Shown here: positions 44,531 to 53,136 of the stretch, in pieces
How positions within the stretch are numbered: the first letter of the stretch is position 1
Layout: each line of letters begins with the position of its first letter
Assembly: GCF_022919835.1 (NCBI RefSeq)
Contig: NZ_CP095074.1
Location: 3,450,001-3,514,000 of the forward strand
Reading direction: 5' to 3'
From: Halobacillus shinanisalinarum
GTDB lineage: Bacteria > Bacillota > Bacilli > Bacillales > Halobacillaceae
DNA: 64,000 nucleotides
Notes under the pieces: generated by a model
Told to the model about the DNA's origin: nothing
Databases searched by the model: none
What the model saw: only the letters and a program-made list of their open reading frames with translations
Program-made: the position numbers and the translations under genes

Positions 44531-44621
44531 TCTTATTCCGCGAAAGCGCCCTTATCATGAAGACTCAGTTCCAAGATAATCTTACTCAAAACAATTACCA
44601 AACTTCTATTAGCTAGTATTC
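44531..44621 (-). repeat. dispersed composite repeat (IS-free)
   Basis: On the plus strand: TTATTCCGCGAAAGCGCCCT, CATGAAGACTCAGTTCCAAG, and at the end ACTTCTATTAGCTAGTATTC. The full unit is without an insertion. Confidence 0.8.
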
Positions 44622-44659
44622 TTTAATAAGCGTAGAATCGACCAAGTTAATAAGAAGCT

Positions 44660-44997
44660 TTATTGTGGAGGGCTAATATTATAAGAAGCTATAAGCACCA
44701 CAAATAAATCTAATAAAACGGTTAATGAAGAAAGTACAAGAGGAAAAATATATATTGCTGATTTATCGGAAGACTTAACAAGTCCAATTAAATTTATAGA
44801 AAATACTATTAAAGATATGTACAAAAAGACCGTTACATGATTCACCCAAAAATTTGTTGCCGGATCAACACCTGTACTCGATATAATATTAAACTAAATA
44901 AACTAAAAGCGTCTACAAACAAAAACAAAGCAAATAAAATAGACCAAATAGCTGACAAGAGGAAATTAAAAAAAGAAAATTCCATAGTTTTTTCCAT
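44660..44997 (-). pseudogene. small membrane protein gene with a frameshift
   Basis: Two overlapping minus-strand frames look like parts of one membrane protein of about 110 residues. The first, from ATG 44997, gives MEFSFFNFLLSAIWSILF and then fails; the second gives SSTGVDPATNFWVNHVTVFL and IFPLVLSSLTVLLDLFVVLI to 44660. A one- or two-base indel near 44885 separates them. Family not recognised. Confidence 0.5.
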
Positions 44998-45143
44998 TCC
45001 TTTTTTCTGTATTGATCAGGCTAACGTAAACGATATGTGAAATTACAATTTTTTACCAAACTTATATTGGCCGGTATTCCGGAATAAGCTATTGTCCCTA
45101 GGATTTATTATTTTGATTCGAGGTTACCGCTCTCCCTCAATAT

Positions 45144-45590
45144 CTATCTTTTAAAAAACAGTAAAAGAGATATGAACATTAATACAATACCAGCAATACG
45201 ATAGAGATTTATCGGAAGAGTCTTTACGCCAAACAGTCCAAAATGATCAATAACCATCCCAATAACAAGTTGACCTAATATCGCAGCTATAATGGCATTA
45301 GCGGCTCCTATTTTAGGTATTGCAACTACCATAATGAAAATATACAGGGCGCCAAGTATGCCAATAAACCATTTCCAACTCTGGAATGAAAAAAGTAAGC
45401 CTACACTTCCTTTTCCAAAAATCAATGTGCCCAATAATAATACTAGGGTTCCTGCTGAGTATGCTACAAACGCAGCTTCAATGGTCCCCATCCTTTTCCC
45501 TAATTCCCCATTCACACCAGCTTGAAGTGCTAAAACAGCACCTCCAATAATGCTTAATAATAAGTAAAGCCAACTCAACTGTTTCACCAC
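45144..45590 (-). CDS. DMT-type transporter, YdcZ/DUF606 family
   Basis: A 148-residue protein with five membrane helices. The family signature is GGAVLALQAGVNGELGKRMG in helix 1-2 and PKIGAANAIIAAILGQLVIG later. DUF606 proteins are half-size drug/metabolite-type permeases that probably work as dimers. Start uncertain: GTG 45590/45587 or TTG 45578, which lies 6 bases after AGGTGGTG. Confidence 0.85.
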   Translation of the reverse strand: MVKQLSWLYLLLSIIGGAVLALQAGVNGELGKRMGTIEAAFVAYSAGTLVLLLGTLIFGKGSVGLLFSFQSWKWFIGILGALYIFIMVVAIPKIGAANAIIAAILGQLVIGMVIDHFGLFGVKTLPINLYRIAGIVLMFISLLLFFKR

Positions 45591-45833
45591 CTCAGTTGAA
45601 CGTATGAAAATAGATATTTTTCATATTACATAATCCTATAACTTTATTGAAAACTAACCTGTTTACAAAGGATCCTTCTTCAACCTTAGCCTCCAATTAT
45701 GCAATGTTGATTATGTTACTTTGGTTTAAGGCTTACTTTAATGTAAATCTTAGGCGTGGTCCTTTTTCTTTAAGTCCTTTGGAAGAAGGTGATATGTAAC
45801 TAAACCACTCGTTTGTTAACAAGGAATTCAGTT

Positions 45834-46169
45834 TCATTTAAGTTTAATCCAAAACCTTTTTAAGGTATTTTTCTGCTCGTCAATATGATCACGATCGCTT
45901 ATCCCACCGTTATTTACTATAATTTTATTTGATGCTGTATTAGTTGAATTACAAACTAAGAGGACTTTTTCTAAATTCAATTCCTTTGCTTTTTCTAAGG
46001 CTAATGAGAGAATTAGGGTAGCATACCCCTTTTTTCTTGTTAAAGGTCTAATACCATACCCAATATGCCCGCCAGCATTAACCAGTGGTTCAGTTAAGCG
46101 ATGACGAATATTTACGACACCAATCAATTCGTGATTATCTACTAACCAATAAGTAGAACTTGCTGATAA
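45834..46169 (-). pseudogene. GNAT acetyltransferase, N-terminus lost
   Basis: The frame encodes SSTYWLVDNHELIGVVNIRH, GGHIGYGIRPLTRKKGYATL and VLLVCNSTNTASNKIIVNNGG, the C-terminal two thirds of a known type of GNAT acetyltransferase. Upstream a stop ends the frame at about 46172 and the usual first 55-60 residues are absent (a short unrelated 37-codon frame lies there instead). An ATG at 46127 inside the domain is not a credible start. Confidence 0.75.
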
Positions 46170-46280
46170 AAATCAAAGTCTATTGTTGGGTGTGTTAAAA
46201 ACATAACTGGCATAACCCCCTTTAAATCTCCATTTATTTTAACATAAAAATCCATTTACCTTACGAAACGTTGCTAAGCA

Positions 46281-46334
46281 ATCTGGCCCTTCACACAGAG
46301 AAAGCGCAATTCTTATTCCAGATTTGTGCCCGTT
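46281..46334 (-). repeat. dispersed repeat, GGGCGC/GGGCCAGATT type (reverse)
   Basis: ATCTGGCCCTTCACACAGAG, AAAGCGCAATTCTTATTCCA, GATTTGTGCCCG: the reverse complement of the unit at 28081. Confidence 0.8.
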
Positions 46335-46456
46335 TGCTTAAGGTCTACATCTGTATTAAAAAGCAAATCACCTCTTCGAAGATTATTAATAGGACAGGGA
46401 GGGGTTGTATATAGTAAGAAATAAGAAGTAACAGACATATAAGGGGAGTGATTATT

Positions 46457-47272
46457 ATTCAACGAAGAACAACCACCTTAATTGTTATTACATCCTTGTT
46501 TTTAGCCTTCTTGTTCATCCATACATCATCTGCTAATGGGATAAATGTATTTAAAGATGAAACATCTTCAAACCAGTTAACAAAAGCACATGAAGAGTCC
46601 AAAGTTAGTGTAAAGGGAGTATCCAATAAAACAGAGATAGCAGAAATAAAAGCTGACTTAACAAGACCTATGCTGAAATATCCCAAAACCGAAATAATTA
46701 GTTTTCAAGCATGGGATGATTCGGGGAATATGTTAGCCCCAACCGATTCAGAGTCAAGTAGTAGGTCCAAAAATAATAAAATTGTACACCAGGTTAAAAT
46801 GAGTTTTGAAAAAAACCTAGGAAAAACAGAGTATCTTACAATCAAACCCGTTATTAAAAAAGTTAATTTCGAGAAGATGGACGATAAATCATCAGGGAAG
46901 GAGGTTAACACCGTAGGAAAGATTCCAGTCGACCAAAGAGTTTCAAAAATGGCAAACGGAGATTTACCTATTGTACTAGACCAAGGAGAAATGGGTAAAG
47001 TGTACATCGCTGATATTGAACGTCTTTCAAATAAAACAGTCATTCACGTTCAAGCAAAAGGTATTGATCCTATTCAACAGGTTAATGAGATTTGGCTTCA
47101 AGACCAATCAGGAAAAGACTATTTAAGATATTCTAAGCCAAAATTAAACCCTGAAAAGAATGAATACACTATAGAATTCCCTTCGGTTGATAACAAATTT
47201 AAAGTTATAACCACTCAGTTAGAAGCTCCGAATGTATTTGAAGACTTAGCAATAAAAGTCCCTCTTAACTGA
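46457..47272 (+). CDS. secreted protein, DUF5643-like, probable ATT start
   Basis: About 271 residues: a signal peptide (TTTLIVITSLFLAFLFIHTS, cleavage near SSANG), then a soluble part made of beta strands in two similar halves (EIISFQAWDDSGNMLAP and QVNEIWLQDQSGKDYLRYSK). It resembles the extracytoplasmic C-terminal domain (DUF5643 type) of anti-sigma-like proteins, with low certainty. The only ribosome site (AAGGGGAG) overlaps the in-frame GTG 46448, so ATT 46454 or 46457 is a more credible start. A terminator follows. Confidence 0.65.
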   Translation: MQRRTTTLIVITSLFLAFLFIHTSSANGINVFKDETSSNQLTKAHEESKVSVKGVSNKTEIAEIKADLTRPMLKYPKTEIISFQAWDDSGNMLAPTDSESSSRSKNNKIVHQVKMSFEKNLGKTEYLTIKPVIKKVNFEKMDDKSSGKEVNTVGKIPVDQRVSKMANGDLPIVLDQGEMGKVYIADIERLSNKTVIHVQAKGIDPIQQVNEIWLQDQSGKDYLRYSKPKLNPEKNEYTIEFPSVDNKFKVITTQLEAPNVFEDLAIKVPLN

Positions 47273-47281
47273 TGAGAATTC

Positions 47282-47308
47282 AAAACACTAAACACTAAAC
47301 ACTAAACC
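47282..47308 (+). repeat. short tandem heptamer repeat
   Basis: AACACTA is repeated about three times head to tail between the stop codon and the terminator. Confidence 0.7.
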
Positions 47309-47332
47309 TTCCTAAGAACATACGCATTCCAC

Positions 47333-47370
47333 AAAAAACTGGTTCCAGATCTAGTGAACCAGTTTTTTTT
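47333..47370 (+). terminator. strong rho-independent terminator
   Basis: AAAAACTGGTT pairs with AACCAGTTTTT, followed by further T. Confidence 0.88.
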
Positions 47371-47505
47371 CATATGCGACTATAGCTTAATTAATAGTGT
47401 TTCCCCTGAAATTTTCACAGTCGCTTATTCAATTATATGCCCTTCGTATTATGAAAAAATAAGCGCTGATCTTTATTCCAGAAAAGCGCCCGATTGTTTA
47501 AGAAA

Positions 47506-48102
47506 TCACTTTATACTACTGGTAATAAACATTGAGGCATCTTGGTTCATAAAAATACGATTTCCGTGATAGAATGTCTTAATCTTGATGGATTTGAATC
47601 CAACTTCGGATAATATTTTTTTAAGGCTTTCATCCGAAAAACCATTATGAACCTTTGGATGATTTACTTTATCGTTTTTGTCAAAATCAATAATAATTAA
47701 TTTGCCACCCTTATTTAAAACATTAAATAATTCTTGTAGAATTTTTTTAGTATCCGGAATATGAAGAAGAACTAGTGACATTAAAACTATGTCTGCCTTA
47801 AGTTCAGGTGTTTCTTCGGTAAAGTCTGCATAAGTCACCTTGGAGTTTGTAATTCCTTTGCGAGAAATTTTTTCTTTTGCAACATCCAACATTTGTTTTG
47901 ATGAATCCACTAACAAAACAGAATCCACCAAGCCCGATAATTCTAAACCAATTAGACCAGTACCACTCCCATAGTCTATTAAAGATTTTGATTTACTATT
48001 TCGTAATTCTGGTCTTACTTCCTTAACTATAACTTTGGCTAATTCAATTCGTTCTTCTGTATCATATTTTTTTGCCATCTGTTCAAAAACATTATTTTTC
48101 AT
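47506..48102 (-). CDS. class I SAM-dependent methyltransferase
   Basis: A 198-residue protein with the Rossmann-type methyltransferase motifs: LIDYGSGTGLIGLELSG (motif I), LLVDSSKQMLDVAKEK (motif II), VLMSLVLLHIPDTKKIL (motif IV) and GGKLIIIDFDKND. The acceptor is unknown. ATG 48102 follows AAAGGAG; the longer frame has no ribosome site. A dispersed repeat trace (AAAAAGGACGCG ... CTGCACCCG) lies just upstream. Confidence 0.88.
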   Translation of the reverse strand: MKNNVFEQMAKKYDTEERIELAKVIVKEVRPELRNSKSKSLIDYGSGTGLIGLELSGLVDSVLLVDSSKQMLDVAKEKISRKGITNSKVTYADFTEETPELKADIVLMSLVLLHIPDTKKILQELFNVLNKGGKLIIIDFDKNDKVNHPKVHNGFSDESLKKILSEVGFKSIKIKTFYHGNRIFMNQDASMFITSSIK

Positions 48103-48288
48103 ATTCTGCTCCTTTGGCTTAAGTATATTTCTTTCCAAACTTTCCTATTAAAACTGATTTATTCCCCATGGCCCTTAAATGTAAAAAGGACGCGTTATTT
48201 GAACTGCACCCGATTGCTTTACATAGTATAAATTGCAACAAACAAAACAAATCCAGATGCAAGAAGAAGATTAAGAGCATCTGCTTTT

Positions 48289-48317
48289 CGTTTTTGAAAT
48301 TCAATAATCCCTGTAAC
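48289..48317. repeat. 29-bp direct repeat, left of IS66
   Basis: CGTTTTTGAAATTCAATAAT plus CCCTGTAAC, identical to 50710-50738 at the other end of the element. Confidence 0.92.
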
Positions 48318-48373
48318 GTAAGCGCAAAATAACCCCCACCTATGAATAGATGAGGGCTTGTTCTATTATGGAA

Positions 48374-49954
48374 TTACTTCTTTGGAACTTGACAGATTTC
48401 GGGTAACGATGAGGACCAGGGAAGAACCTTTTCCCAAGCCTCTGAATCGTCAAGATCCATCTGAGGAAGTTGTTCGAATAAATACGTAAGATAGTAGAGA
48501 GGGTTCAAGCCGTTGGCTTTCGCCGTTTCTACAACACTATAAATGATGGCGCTTGATTCAGCCCCTTTCAGGCTATTTGAAAACAGCCAGTTCTTGCGGC
48601 CGATCACGAATGGTTTGATGAATCGTTCAGCTCGATTGTTATCGATATCTACCTGTCCACCTTGCAGGTAGACGACCAGTTGATCCCATTGATTCAAACA
48701 GTATGTGATGGCTTCCCCTAACTTGCTCTTCGGCAGAACTTTGGCTTTATGATTCTTCAGCCACTCCAAAAAGTCCTCCAATATCGGTTTACTGTTCTCT
48801 TTCCGATACTCCAGGCGTTCTTCGTCTGTCCACGTTTTGCTTTTCTTCTCGATATCATACAATCGCTGAATCTTCTGAAGCGCCTCCCTGGCGACACTAT
48901 TTACCAATGTCGAAGAAGATGGGGCTGCTTTCAGAGCTTCGTCGAATTTTCGGCGGGTGTGAGCCCAACAGCCCATCAGCTTTACGCCGTCCACTTTATG
49001 ATAGCCTCCATACCCGTCGGTTTGGAGGAAGCCGGAAAACGATGTAAGGAATCGCTTCGCGTGCTTACCAGCTCGCGTACGCTGATAATCATACAGAACG
49101 ATGGGCGGTCCGTTGCGACCGGTACAGTACAGCCACATATAGGACTTAGACTCAGCTGCCTTTCCATCTTCCCGCAACACCTGAAGAGGTGTCTCATCCG
49201 CATGCACCGATGAATGCTTCACCATGGCTTGATGAAGCTGGTCAAACAAAGGCTTCAACCAGTGGTGCGCTGCGTGGATCATCCAGTTGGCGATGGTGGC
49301 TCTGGATAAAGGGATTCCCATACGTTCCAACTGCTTTTCCTGACGATAGAGAGGCAACGCCTCGACATATTTCTGACTCATGAAAAATGCCAAACTTGAA
49401 GGGGATGCGAGACTTTTCGGAAGAACAGGGTTTGGCATAGGAGCTGTGTGAATAGGGGTTTCTACCCCGTGTTGTTCACATTGCCGGCAACTGTATACAT
49501 GGCGCACGTGTTTTTTCACTTTCACCTGCGCGGGAATCACAATTAATTCACGACGCTCTTCCGTACTCATTTGATGAATGTCATGACCACATGACGAACA
49601 AGCCTGATCCTCGAGGTGGTATTCCACCGTTTCTGTAGGAAGGCTTTTCATCATCTCATCACGCTGCCCTTTTCGTTTTTTCCGTTTATATTCAATCGTT
49701 TCGATGGTCGGCTCCTCTTCCTTCGAATTGGAAGTGACTTCTGCCTCATCGAAAAGGGAAATCTGATCAGGGTTCATCTTTTCACTCGAAGCACCGAAAC
49801 GCTTCTGCTGGCTCAATTTGAATTGTTCTTCATACCATTCTACCTTGGCTGCCAGTTTGGCGTTTTCATCTTCGAGTGATAGACAACGTTTTTCCAGTGA
49901 TTCCATTGTCTTTGGGATCTTCGTCTTTGTGTCCATAAAAAAAGGATTCGACAT
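48374..49954 (-). CDS. tnpC: IS66 transposase TnpC
   Basis: A 526-residue DDE transposase. The N-terminus has a coiled coil (ESLEKRCLSLEDENAKLAAK) and the IS66 helical domain, then a zinc-binding region (CSSCGHD and CRQCEQHG). The catalytic domain shows HADETPLQVL, DGYGGYHKV, and the C-terminal DNNRAERFIKPFVIGRKNWL. I chose ATG 49954 (MSNPFFMDTK); the frame extends 31 codons further without a ribosome site. Confidence 0.93.
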   Translation of the reverse strand: MSNPFFMDTKTKIPKTMESLEKRCLSLEDENAKLAAKVEWYEEQFKLSQQKRFGASSEKMNPDQISLFDEAEVTSNSKEEEPTIETIEYKRKKRKGQRDEMMKSLPTETVEYHLEDQACSSCGHDIHQMSTEERRELIVIPAQVKVKKHVRHVYSCRQCEQHGVETPIHTAPMPNPVLPKSLASPSSLAFFMSQKYVEALPLYRQEKQLERMGIPLSRATIANWMIHAAHHWLKPLFDQLHQAMVKHSSVHADETPLQVLREDGKAAESKSYMWLYCTGRNGPPIVLYDYQRTRAGKHAKRFLTSFSGFLQTDGYGGYHKVDGVKLMGCWAHTRRKFDEALKAAPSSSTLVNSVAREALQKIQRLYDIEKKSKTWTDEERLEYRKENSKPILEDFLEWLKNHKAKVLPKSKLGEAITYCLNQWDQLVVYLQGGQVDIDNNRAERFIKPFVIGRKNWLFSNSLKGAESSAIIYSVVETAKANGLNPLYYLTYLFEQLPQMDLDDSEAWEKVLPWSSSLPEICQVPKK

Positions 49955-49974
49955 AAATAGACGAATTCCTTCTT

Positions 49975-50331
49975 TTAAATCAATGTTCTTGCGTGAACAG
50001 CCCGATGGGCTCCTCGCTGGTGAAGAGGCAGCCCGTCCATCAGCCACCGGAATTGACGGCGACTGACAGGCATGACGGAAGCGTCATCGTCTGAAGGCCA
50101 ATGAAACGTTCCTTTTTCCAGGCGACGATAATGAAGCCAGAATCCGTTGTGATCCCACTGGAGAATTTTCACTTTATCCCGTTTTCGGTTACAGAAGACA
50201 AACAGACAGGGAGAAAAGGGATCCAACTCGAACGCTTCCTGGACTAGGATCGACAAACCGTCAATCGACTTTCGCAAGTCTGTACTGCCCTGGGCGAGGT
50301 AAACCTTCTCCACGTGCGCCACGTTCAACAT
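49975..50331 (-). CDS. tnpB: IS66 accessory protein TnpB
   Basis: A 118-residue IS66 Orf2 protein: VYLAQGSTDLRKSIDGLSIL, FVFCNRKRDKVKILQWDHNG and FWLHYRRLEKGTFHWP. It is required for IS66 transposition. Its ATG overlaps the end of tnpA by 7 bases, which indicates translational coupling. Confidence 0.93.
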   Translation of the reverse strand: MLNVAHVEKVYLAQGSTDLRKSIDGLSILVQEAFELDPFSPCLFVFCNRKRDKVKILQWDHNGFWLHYRRLEKGTFHWPSDDDASVMPVSRRQFRWLMDGLPLHQRGAHRAVHARTLI

Positions 50332-50627
50332 ACAGCCTGGACTACTTTCAACACTTTGGCCAAGTGTTCCGGACAGACATCTTCGGATGTTTCAATCGTC
50401 GCTTTTCCGATGGAAATATGTACAGATGGTTGCGAAGACTCTTCTTCAACTTCTACAGCCACCCAGGAAGGCGCCGGCTCAGCTGATACTTGAATCTTCC
50501 TTTTCCAATAGCGAAAGGTATGAATATTTATATGATGGTTGTTACACCATTCTTTGGCCGTCTGACCGGATTCATGGAAATGAATCAGCCGATCTTCCCA
50601 AAGAGCTTGTTTATCCGTTTGGCTCAT
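50325..50627 (-). CDS. tnpA: IS66 accessory protein TnpA
   Basis: A 100-residue protein with a helix-turn-helix-like start: WEDRLIHFHESGQTAKEWCN, then INIHTFRYWKRK, and the C-terminal PEHLAKVLKVVQ. ATG 50627 follows AGGAGGATTGCTG; the longer frame has no ribosome site. First gene of the transposition operon. Confidence 0.88.
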   Translation of the reverse strand: MSQTDKQALWEDRLIHFHESGQTAKEWCNNHHINIHTFRYWKRKIQVSAEPAPSWVAVEVEEESSQPSVHISIGKATIETSEDVCPEHLAKVLKVVQAVC

Positions 50628-50709
50628 CAGCAATCCTCCTAAGAAATTCTGACTGTAGTATCTCACAGCCATGAGGAGGATTAGAAGGTGGGCATTATTT
50701 TCCGCTTAC

Positions 50710-50738
50710 CGTTTTTGAAATTCAATAATCCCTGTAAC
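50710..50738. repeat. 29-bp direct repeat, right of IS66
   Basis: Identical partner of 48289-48317. Confidence 0.92.
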
Positions 50739-50889
50739 AATAAGTGTTAGTCCTGCTAACAACAAAAGATAAGGCAACATTACTTCAGTTGTTCCTGTTA
50801 TCAAAGCATAAATTGATAAGGCTATTACAATAAGTGATAAAATTAATCTAAGTATTTTCAACAATATCCCCCCTCAATAATGAATATAA

Positions 50890-50954
50890 GTCTTCAACAC
50901 TCTGGCCCTATCACACAGAAAAAGCTCAAGTCTTATTCCAGATTTGCGCCCGTT
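50890..50954 (-). repeat. dispersed repeat, GGGCGC/GGGCCAGA type (reverse)
   Basis: CAACACTCTGGCCCTATCAC, AAAAAGCTCAAGTCTTATTC, CAGATTTGCGCCCG. Near copy of 46281. Confidence 0.8.
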
Positions 50955-50993
50955 ACGGAAGATTATTTAACCCTTGTTTCACTGATATACCCG

Positions 50994-51224
50994 TTAGCTC
51001 AAGAAAATTGACTGTAGTGAAACAAAGAAAGCAAATAAACTAACGGCCACACCCAAATATCCATATCCTTTTCGTCCTTTTCGAAATTCTTCTACTCCCA
51101 TTACTAACATAAATAAACCTAATAAAAAGTTACTTAATGGAAGCATATCGAAGTTTTTAGTAATTAACATATAAGCTGATAAAAGAATTATTATTACTGA
51201 TAAAGCAAATTTTGATATTTTCAA
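50994..51224 (-). CDS. DUF3953 family small membrane protein
   Basis: A 76-residue protein with three membrane helices and the family's central block MVMGVEEFRKGRKGYGYLGV. It is a paralog of the gene broken by IS66 just upstream. The start is TTG 51224 (or the adjoining TTG 51227), 5-8 bases after GGGGG; the ATG-started longer frame (51332) has no ribosome site. Function unknown. Confidence 0.8.
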   Translation of the reverse strand: MKISKFALSVIIILLSAYMLITKNFDMLPLSNFLLGLFMLVMGVEEFRKGRKGYGYLGVAVSLFAFFVSLQSIFLS

Positions 51225-51318
51225 CAAAAATACCCCCTGTTCTATAAATTTAAGTATGACGCAATCCTTTACTAGAGAATAGCGCCCTTTTGTTGAACAA
51301 TACTTATAAATTGATTTA

Positions 51319-51579
51319 TTATAGTTTTCCATCAGTTAAGTAACTAACAAAGTACCCCGCGAACATAAATAAAAAAAAACTTAAGAACATAAGCGTATTA
51401 GCTACAATTAGCCAACGTTTTTTCATAAGCGCCGTAAAAACTACCCCAATTGGAGAAACAACAAAAGTTAACATCCATAGTTGACTTGGGACTTGAAAAA
51501 CTATGTTCGGAACCCAAGCGAGTACACAAATAAATAAACAAACCAAAGATAATACTTTAAAGTTCTTTTTCTTGCCCAT
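51319..51579 (-). CDS. small three-helix membrane protein
   Basis: An 86-residue protein: KKKNFK start, then helices at about 9-27, 33-50 and 58-80. ATG 51579 follows AAGGAGGAGTG. No family recognised; similar in type to the neighbouring membrane miniproteins. Confidence 0.75.
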   Translation of the reverse strand: MGKKKNFKVLSLVCLFICVLAWVPNIVFQVPSQLWMLTFVVSPIGVVFTALMKKRWLIVANTLMFLSFFLFMFAGYFVSYLTDGKL

Positions 51580-51646
51580 CTTAACACTCCTCCTTTACTC
51601 GCCTTGTTAGGAAGCCGAGTTCCTTTAACAGAAAAGAAAAAATATA

Positions 51647-51812
51647 TCATCTAAATTTACGTTTGTACCTCTTATAACTTAAGCCGCCATAAACCACTGT
51701 GAAAGTAACACCACTTAAAAGAAAGCTAGTAAAAGCATTTGAGGAATATAACTATTTGCAGTGTAAATAGTACAAAATTGGCTGCGATTAATTCTATCGC
51801 AGTTCTTTTCAC
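51647..51812 (-). pseudogene. small membrane protein gene with a frameshift
   Basis: GTG 51812 opens MKRTAIELIAANFVLFTLQI and stops at 51726. A second frame overlaps it and gives SSNAFTSFLLSGVTFTVVYG, then GLSYKRYKRKFR to 51647. Together they look like one two-helix protein of about 55 residues with a basic end; one base is wrong near 51740. Confidence 0.5.
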
Positions 51813-51832
51813 AAATCCTGCATTCTCCTTTT

Positions 51833-51991
51833 CTAACCAACTTTGTACCCCCAAGCAATAACACCTATAAATGGGACAAAAGCAGCATCAACTAAAGAAA
51901 TAACCAAGCTTTTCTGCAATATTATGTAACAGGTATAAAACACAGCTGCGGTTAAGACGAGATACATAATGATGTTTATATGAACTTTCAA
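51833..51991 (-). CDS. 52-residue membrane miniprotein
   Basis: TTG 51991 opens MKVHINIIMYLVLTAAVFYT and continues through a second helix to FIGVIAWGYKVG. GAGGTGA lies 10-13 bases upstream. Two membrane helices; family not recognised. It overlaps nothing and is followed by the frameshifted gene in the same direction. Confidence 0.55.
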   Translation of the reverse strand: MKVHINIIMYLVLTAAVFYTCYIILQKSLVISLVDAAFVPFIGVIAWGYKVG

Positions 51992-52146
51992 CCTGATAAA
52001 ATCACCTCTTTATCTCCTATAGTGGTTGAGACCATAATTAACCCCTTGCTATTAAGGTGGTACACCCTCCCTAATGATACGAAGGAAAAAAGAGATTCGT
52101 TTCACCAAAATACAAAATGGAAAGTTAGCCCTATTCATGCAAAAAA

Positions 52147-52246
52147 GGCGCAAATCCTTTATCCCGGAATGCGCCCTTTAGCAGAAGACTTGATTTCAAA
52201 ATAATCTATCCTAAAATATCACTAATCTTCTATTAGCTGATATTCA
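52147..52246 (-). repeat. dispersed composite repeat (IS-free, complete)
   Basis: GGCGCAAATCCTTTATCCCG, GAATGCGCCCTTTAGCAGAA, GACTTGATTTCAAAATAATC, and at the end CTTCTATTAGCTGATATTC. A second TTAGCTGGTATT lies at 52268. Confidence 0.82.
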
Positions 52247-52281
52247 TGAACAAGCATATAGCTTACATTAGCTGGTATTAC

Positions 52282-53136
52282 TTAAGAAGACTTTTTCATT
52301 TCTTCAAGCTTGTAACTTAATTGATTAAAGTCTTGGACTACATCAGGCATTGATAATTGCTTAGCTAATGCGATTCCTTTTTGTATAGATTTAGTGGCTT
52401 TTTCATATAAATTTGCTTTAATTTGAGCATCTGCAAGTGTATACCAGTAAAACCACGTATCTCTTTCTGATATTTTATCGTAATAAAATTTTTCTATAAC
52501 AGGATAGTATTTAGAATAAAGTTCTTCATCAAAAACCAATTTTTGTCCATTCCATTTTAGAACGTCCACAAAATAGGTGTCGGCGACGTACCTCTGCCAA
52601 ACAGCAATTCCAACATTTTTATCGTTTAATAGCTCAATCCTATGATATAAAACATCTGCGATTTCTTTTAAAGAATTATTACTCCACCTAAATATCTCAA
52701 GTTTATTTCCTGCTGAAGCACCGATTGTCACACCGAATAGATATTCTTTCCTACCATCACCAGTGATATCGGCAACACCTGAATAATGTAATCCTACTCC
52801 CTGTGCTTTTGTTTCCCATATTTTTTTCCATCCTTCATCTCCTTTCTTTAATACTATTGCTCCAAACTGTGAGGGAGAGGGTTGTGCTTTTGCTTTTATT
52901 TCAAAAGTAATAATTATTTCTTCCTGTCCATCTTCGTTAAGGTCATATAGTTGAAATGGCTTCGTTGATACAGGTTCTTTAGGGCTTATCAGGAATGAGT
53001 TTGAAGGTACAAACTCTTTAATAATTTTCATTAGATCTTCATTCCGTTTTTCTTCAGCGTGAGTGAAAACTGGAGGGAGGTTTAAAATGACGAAAATGAC
53101 GAGTACCAGTAAAGTAAATAACATTATTTTTTTCAT
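52282..53136 (-). CDS. secreted FG-GAP/VCBS-like repeat protein
   Basis: A 284-residue protein with a signal peptide (residues 3-21, cleavage near THA). Two calcium-loop motifs of the FG-GAP/VCBS type are seen: LYDLNEDGQEEIIITF and VADITGDGRKEYLFGVTIGA. The C-terminal part is helical (YTLADAQIKANLYEKATKSI), like a tetratricopeptide pair. It probably sits outside the membrane as a binding or adhesion protein. ATG 53136 follows AAAAGGGG at 8 bases. Confidence 0.78.
   Translation of the reverse strand: MKKIMLFTLLVLVIFVILNLPPVFTHAEEKRNEDLMKIIKEFVPSNSFLISPKEPVSTKPFQLYDLNEDGQEEIIITFEIKAKAQPSPSQFGAIVLKKGDEGWKKIWETKAQGVGLHYSGVADITGDGRKEYLFGVTIGASAGNKLEIFRWSNNSLKEIADVLYHRIELLNDKNVGIAVWQRYVADTYFVDVLKWNGQKLVFDEELYSKYYPVIEKFYYDKISERDTWFYWYTLADAQIKANLYEKATKSIQKGIALAKQLSMPDVVQDFNQLSYKLEEMKKSS

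Larger units (their letters stand above)
48318..50709 (-). mobile_element. IS66 family insertion sequence
   Basis: A complete 2.39-kb element with tnpA, tnpB and tnpC. The ends are GTAAGCGCAAAATAACCCCC and, inverted, GTAAGCGGAAAATAATGCCC, so there are about 24-bp imperfect inverted repeats starting GTAAGCG as in IS66 elements. It is flanked by a 29-bp perfect direct repeat instead of the usual 8 bp. All three genes look intact, so it may be active. Confidence 0.93.
48219..50861 (-). pseudogene. DUF3953 membrane protein gene interrupted by IS66
   Basis: Reading on the minus strand, TTG 50861 (6 bases after GAGGGGGG) opens MKILRLILSLIVIALSIYAL and continues to VTGIIEFQKR at 50710, where IS66 begins. 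On the other side, at 48317, the same VTGIIEFQKR codons recur and the frame goes on to KADALNLLLASGFVLFVAIY and a stop at 48219. Joined, it is a 75-residue, three-helix protein like the DUF3953 paralog at 50994. The 29-bp overlap is the insertion's direct repeat. Confidence 0.88.

Noticed and set aside
48749..49213. 154-codon plus-strand frame inside IS66 tnpC
   Set aside because: Antisense shadow of the transposase gene with no ribosome site.
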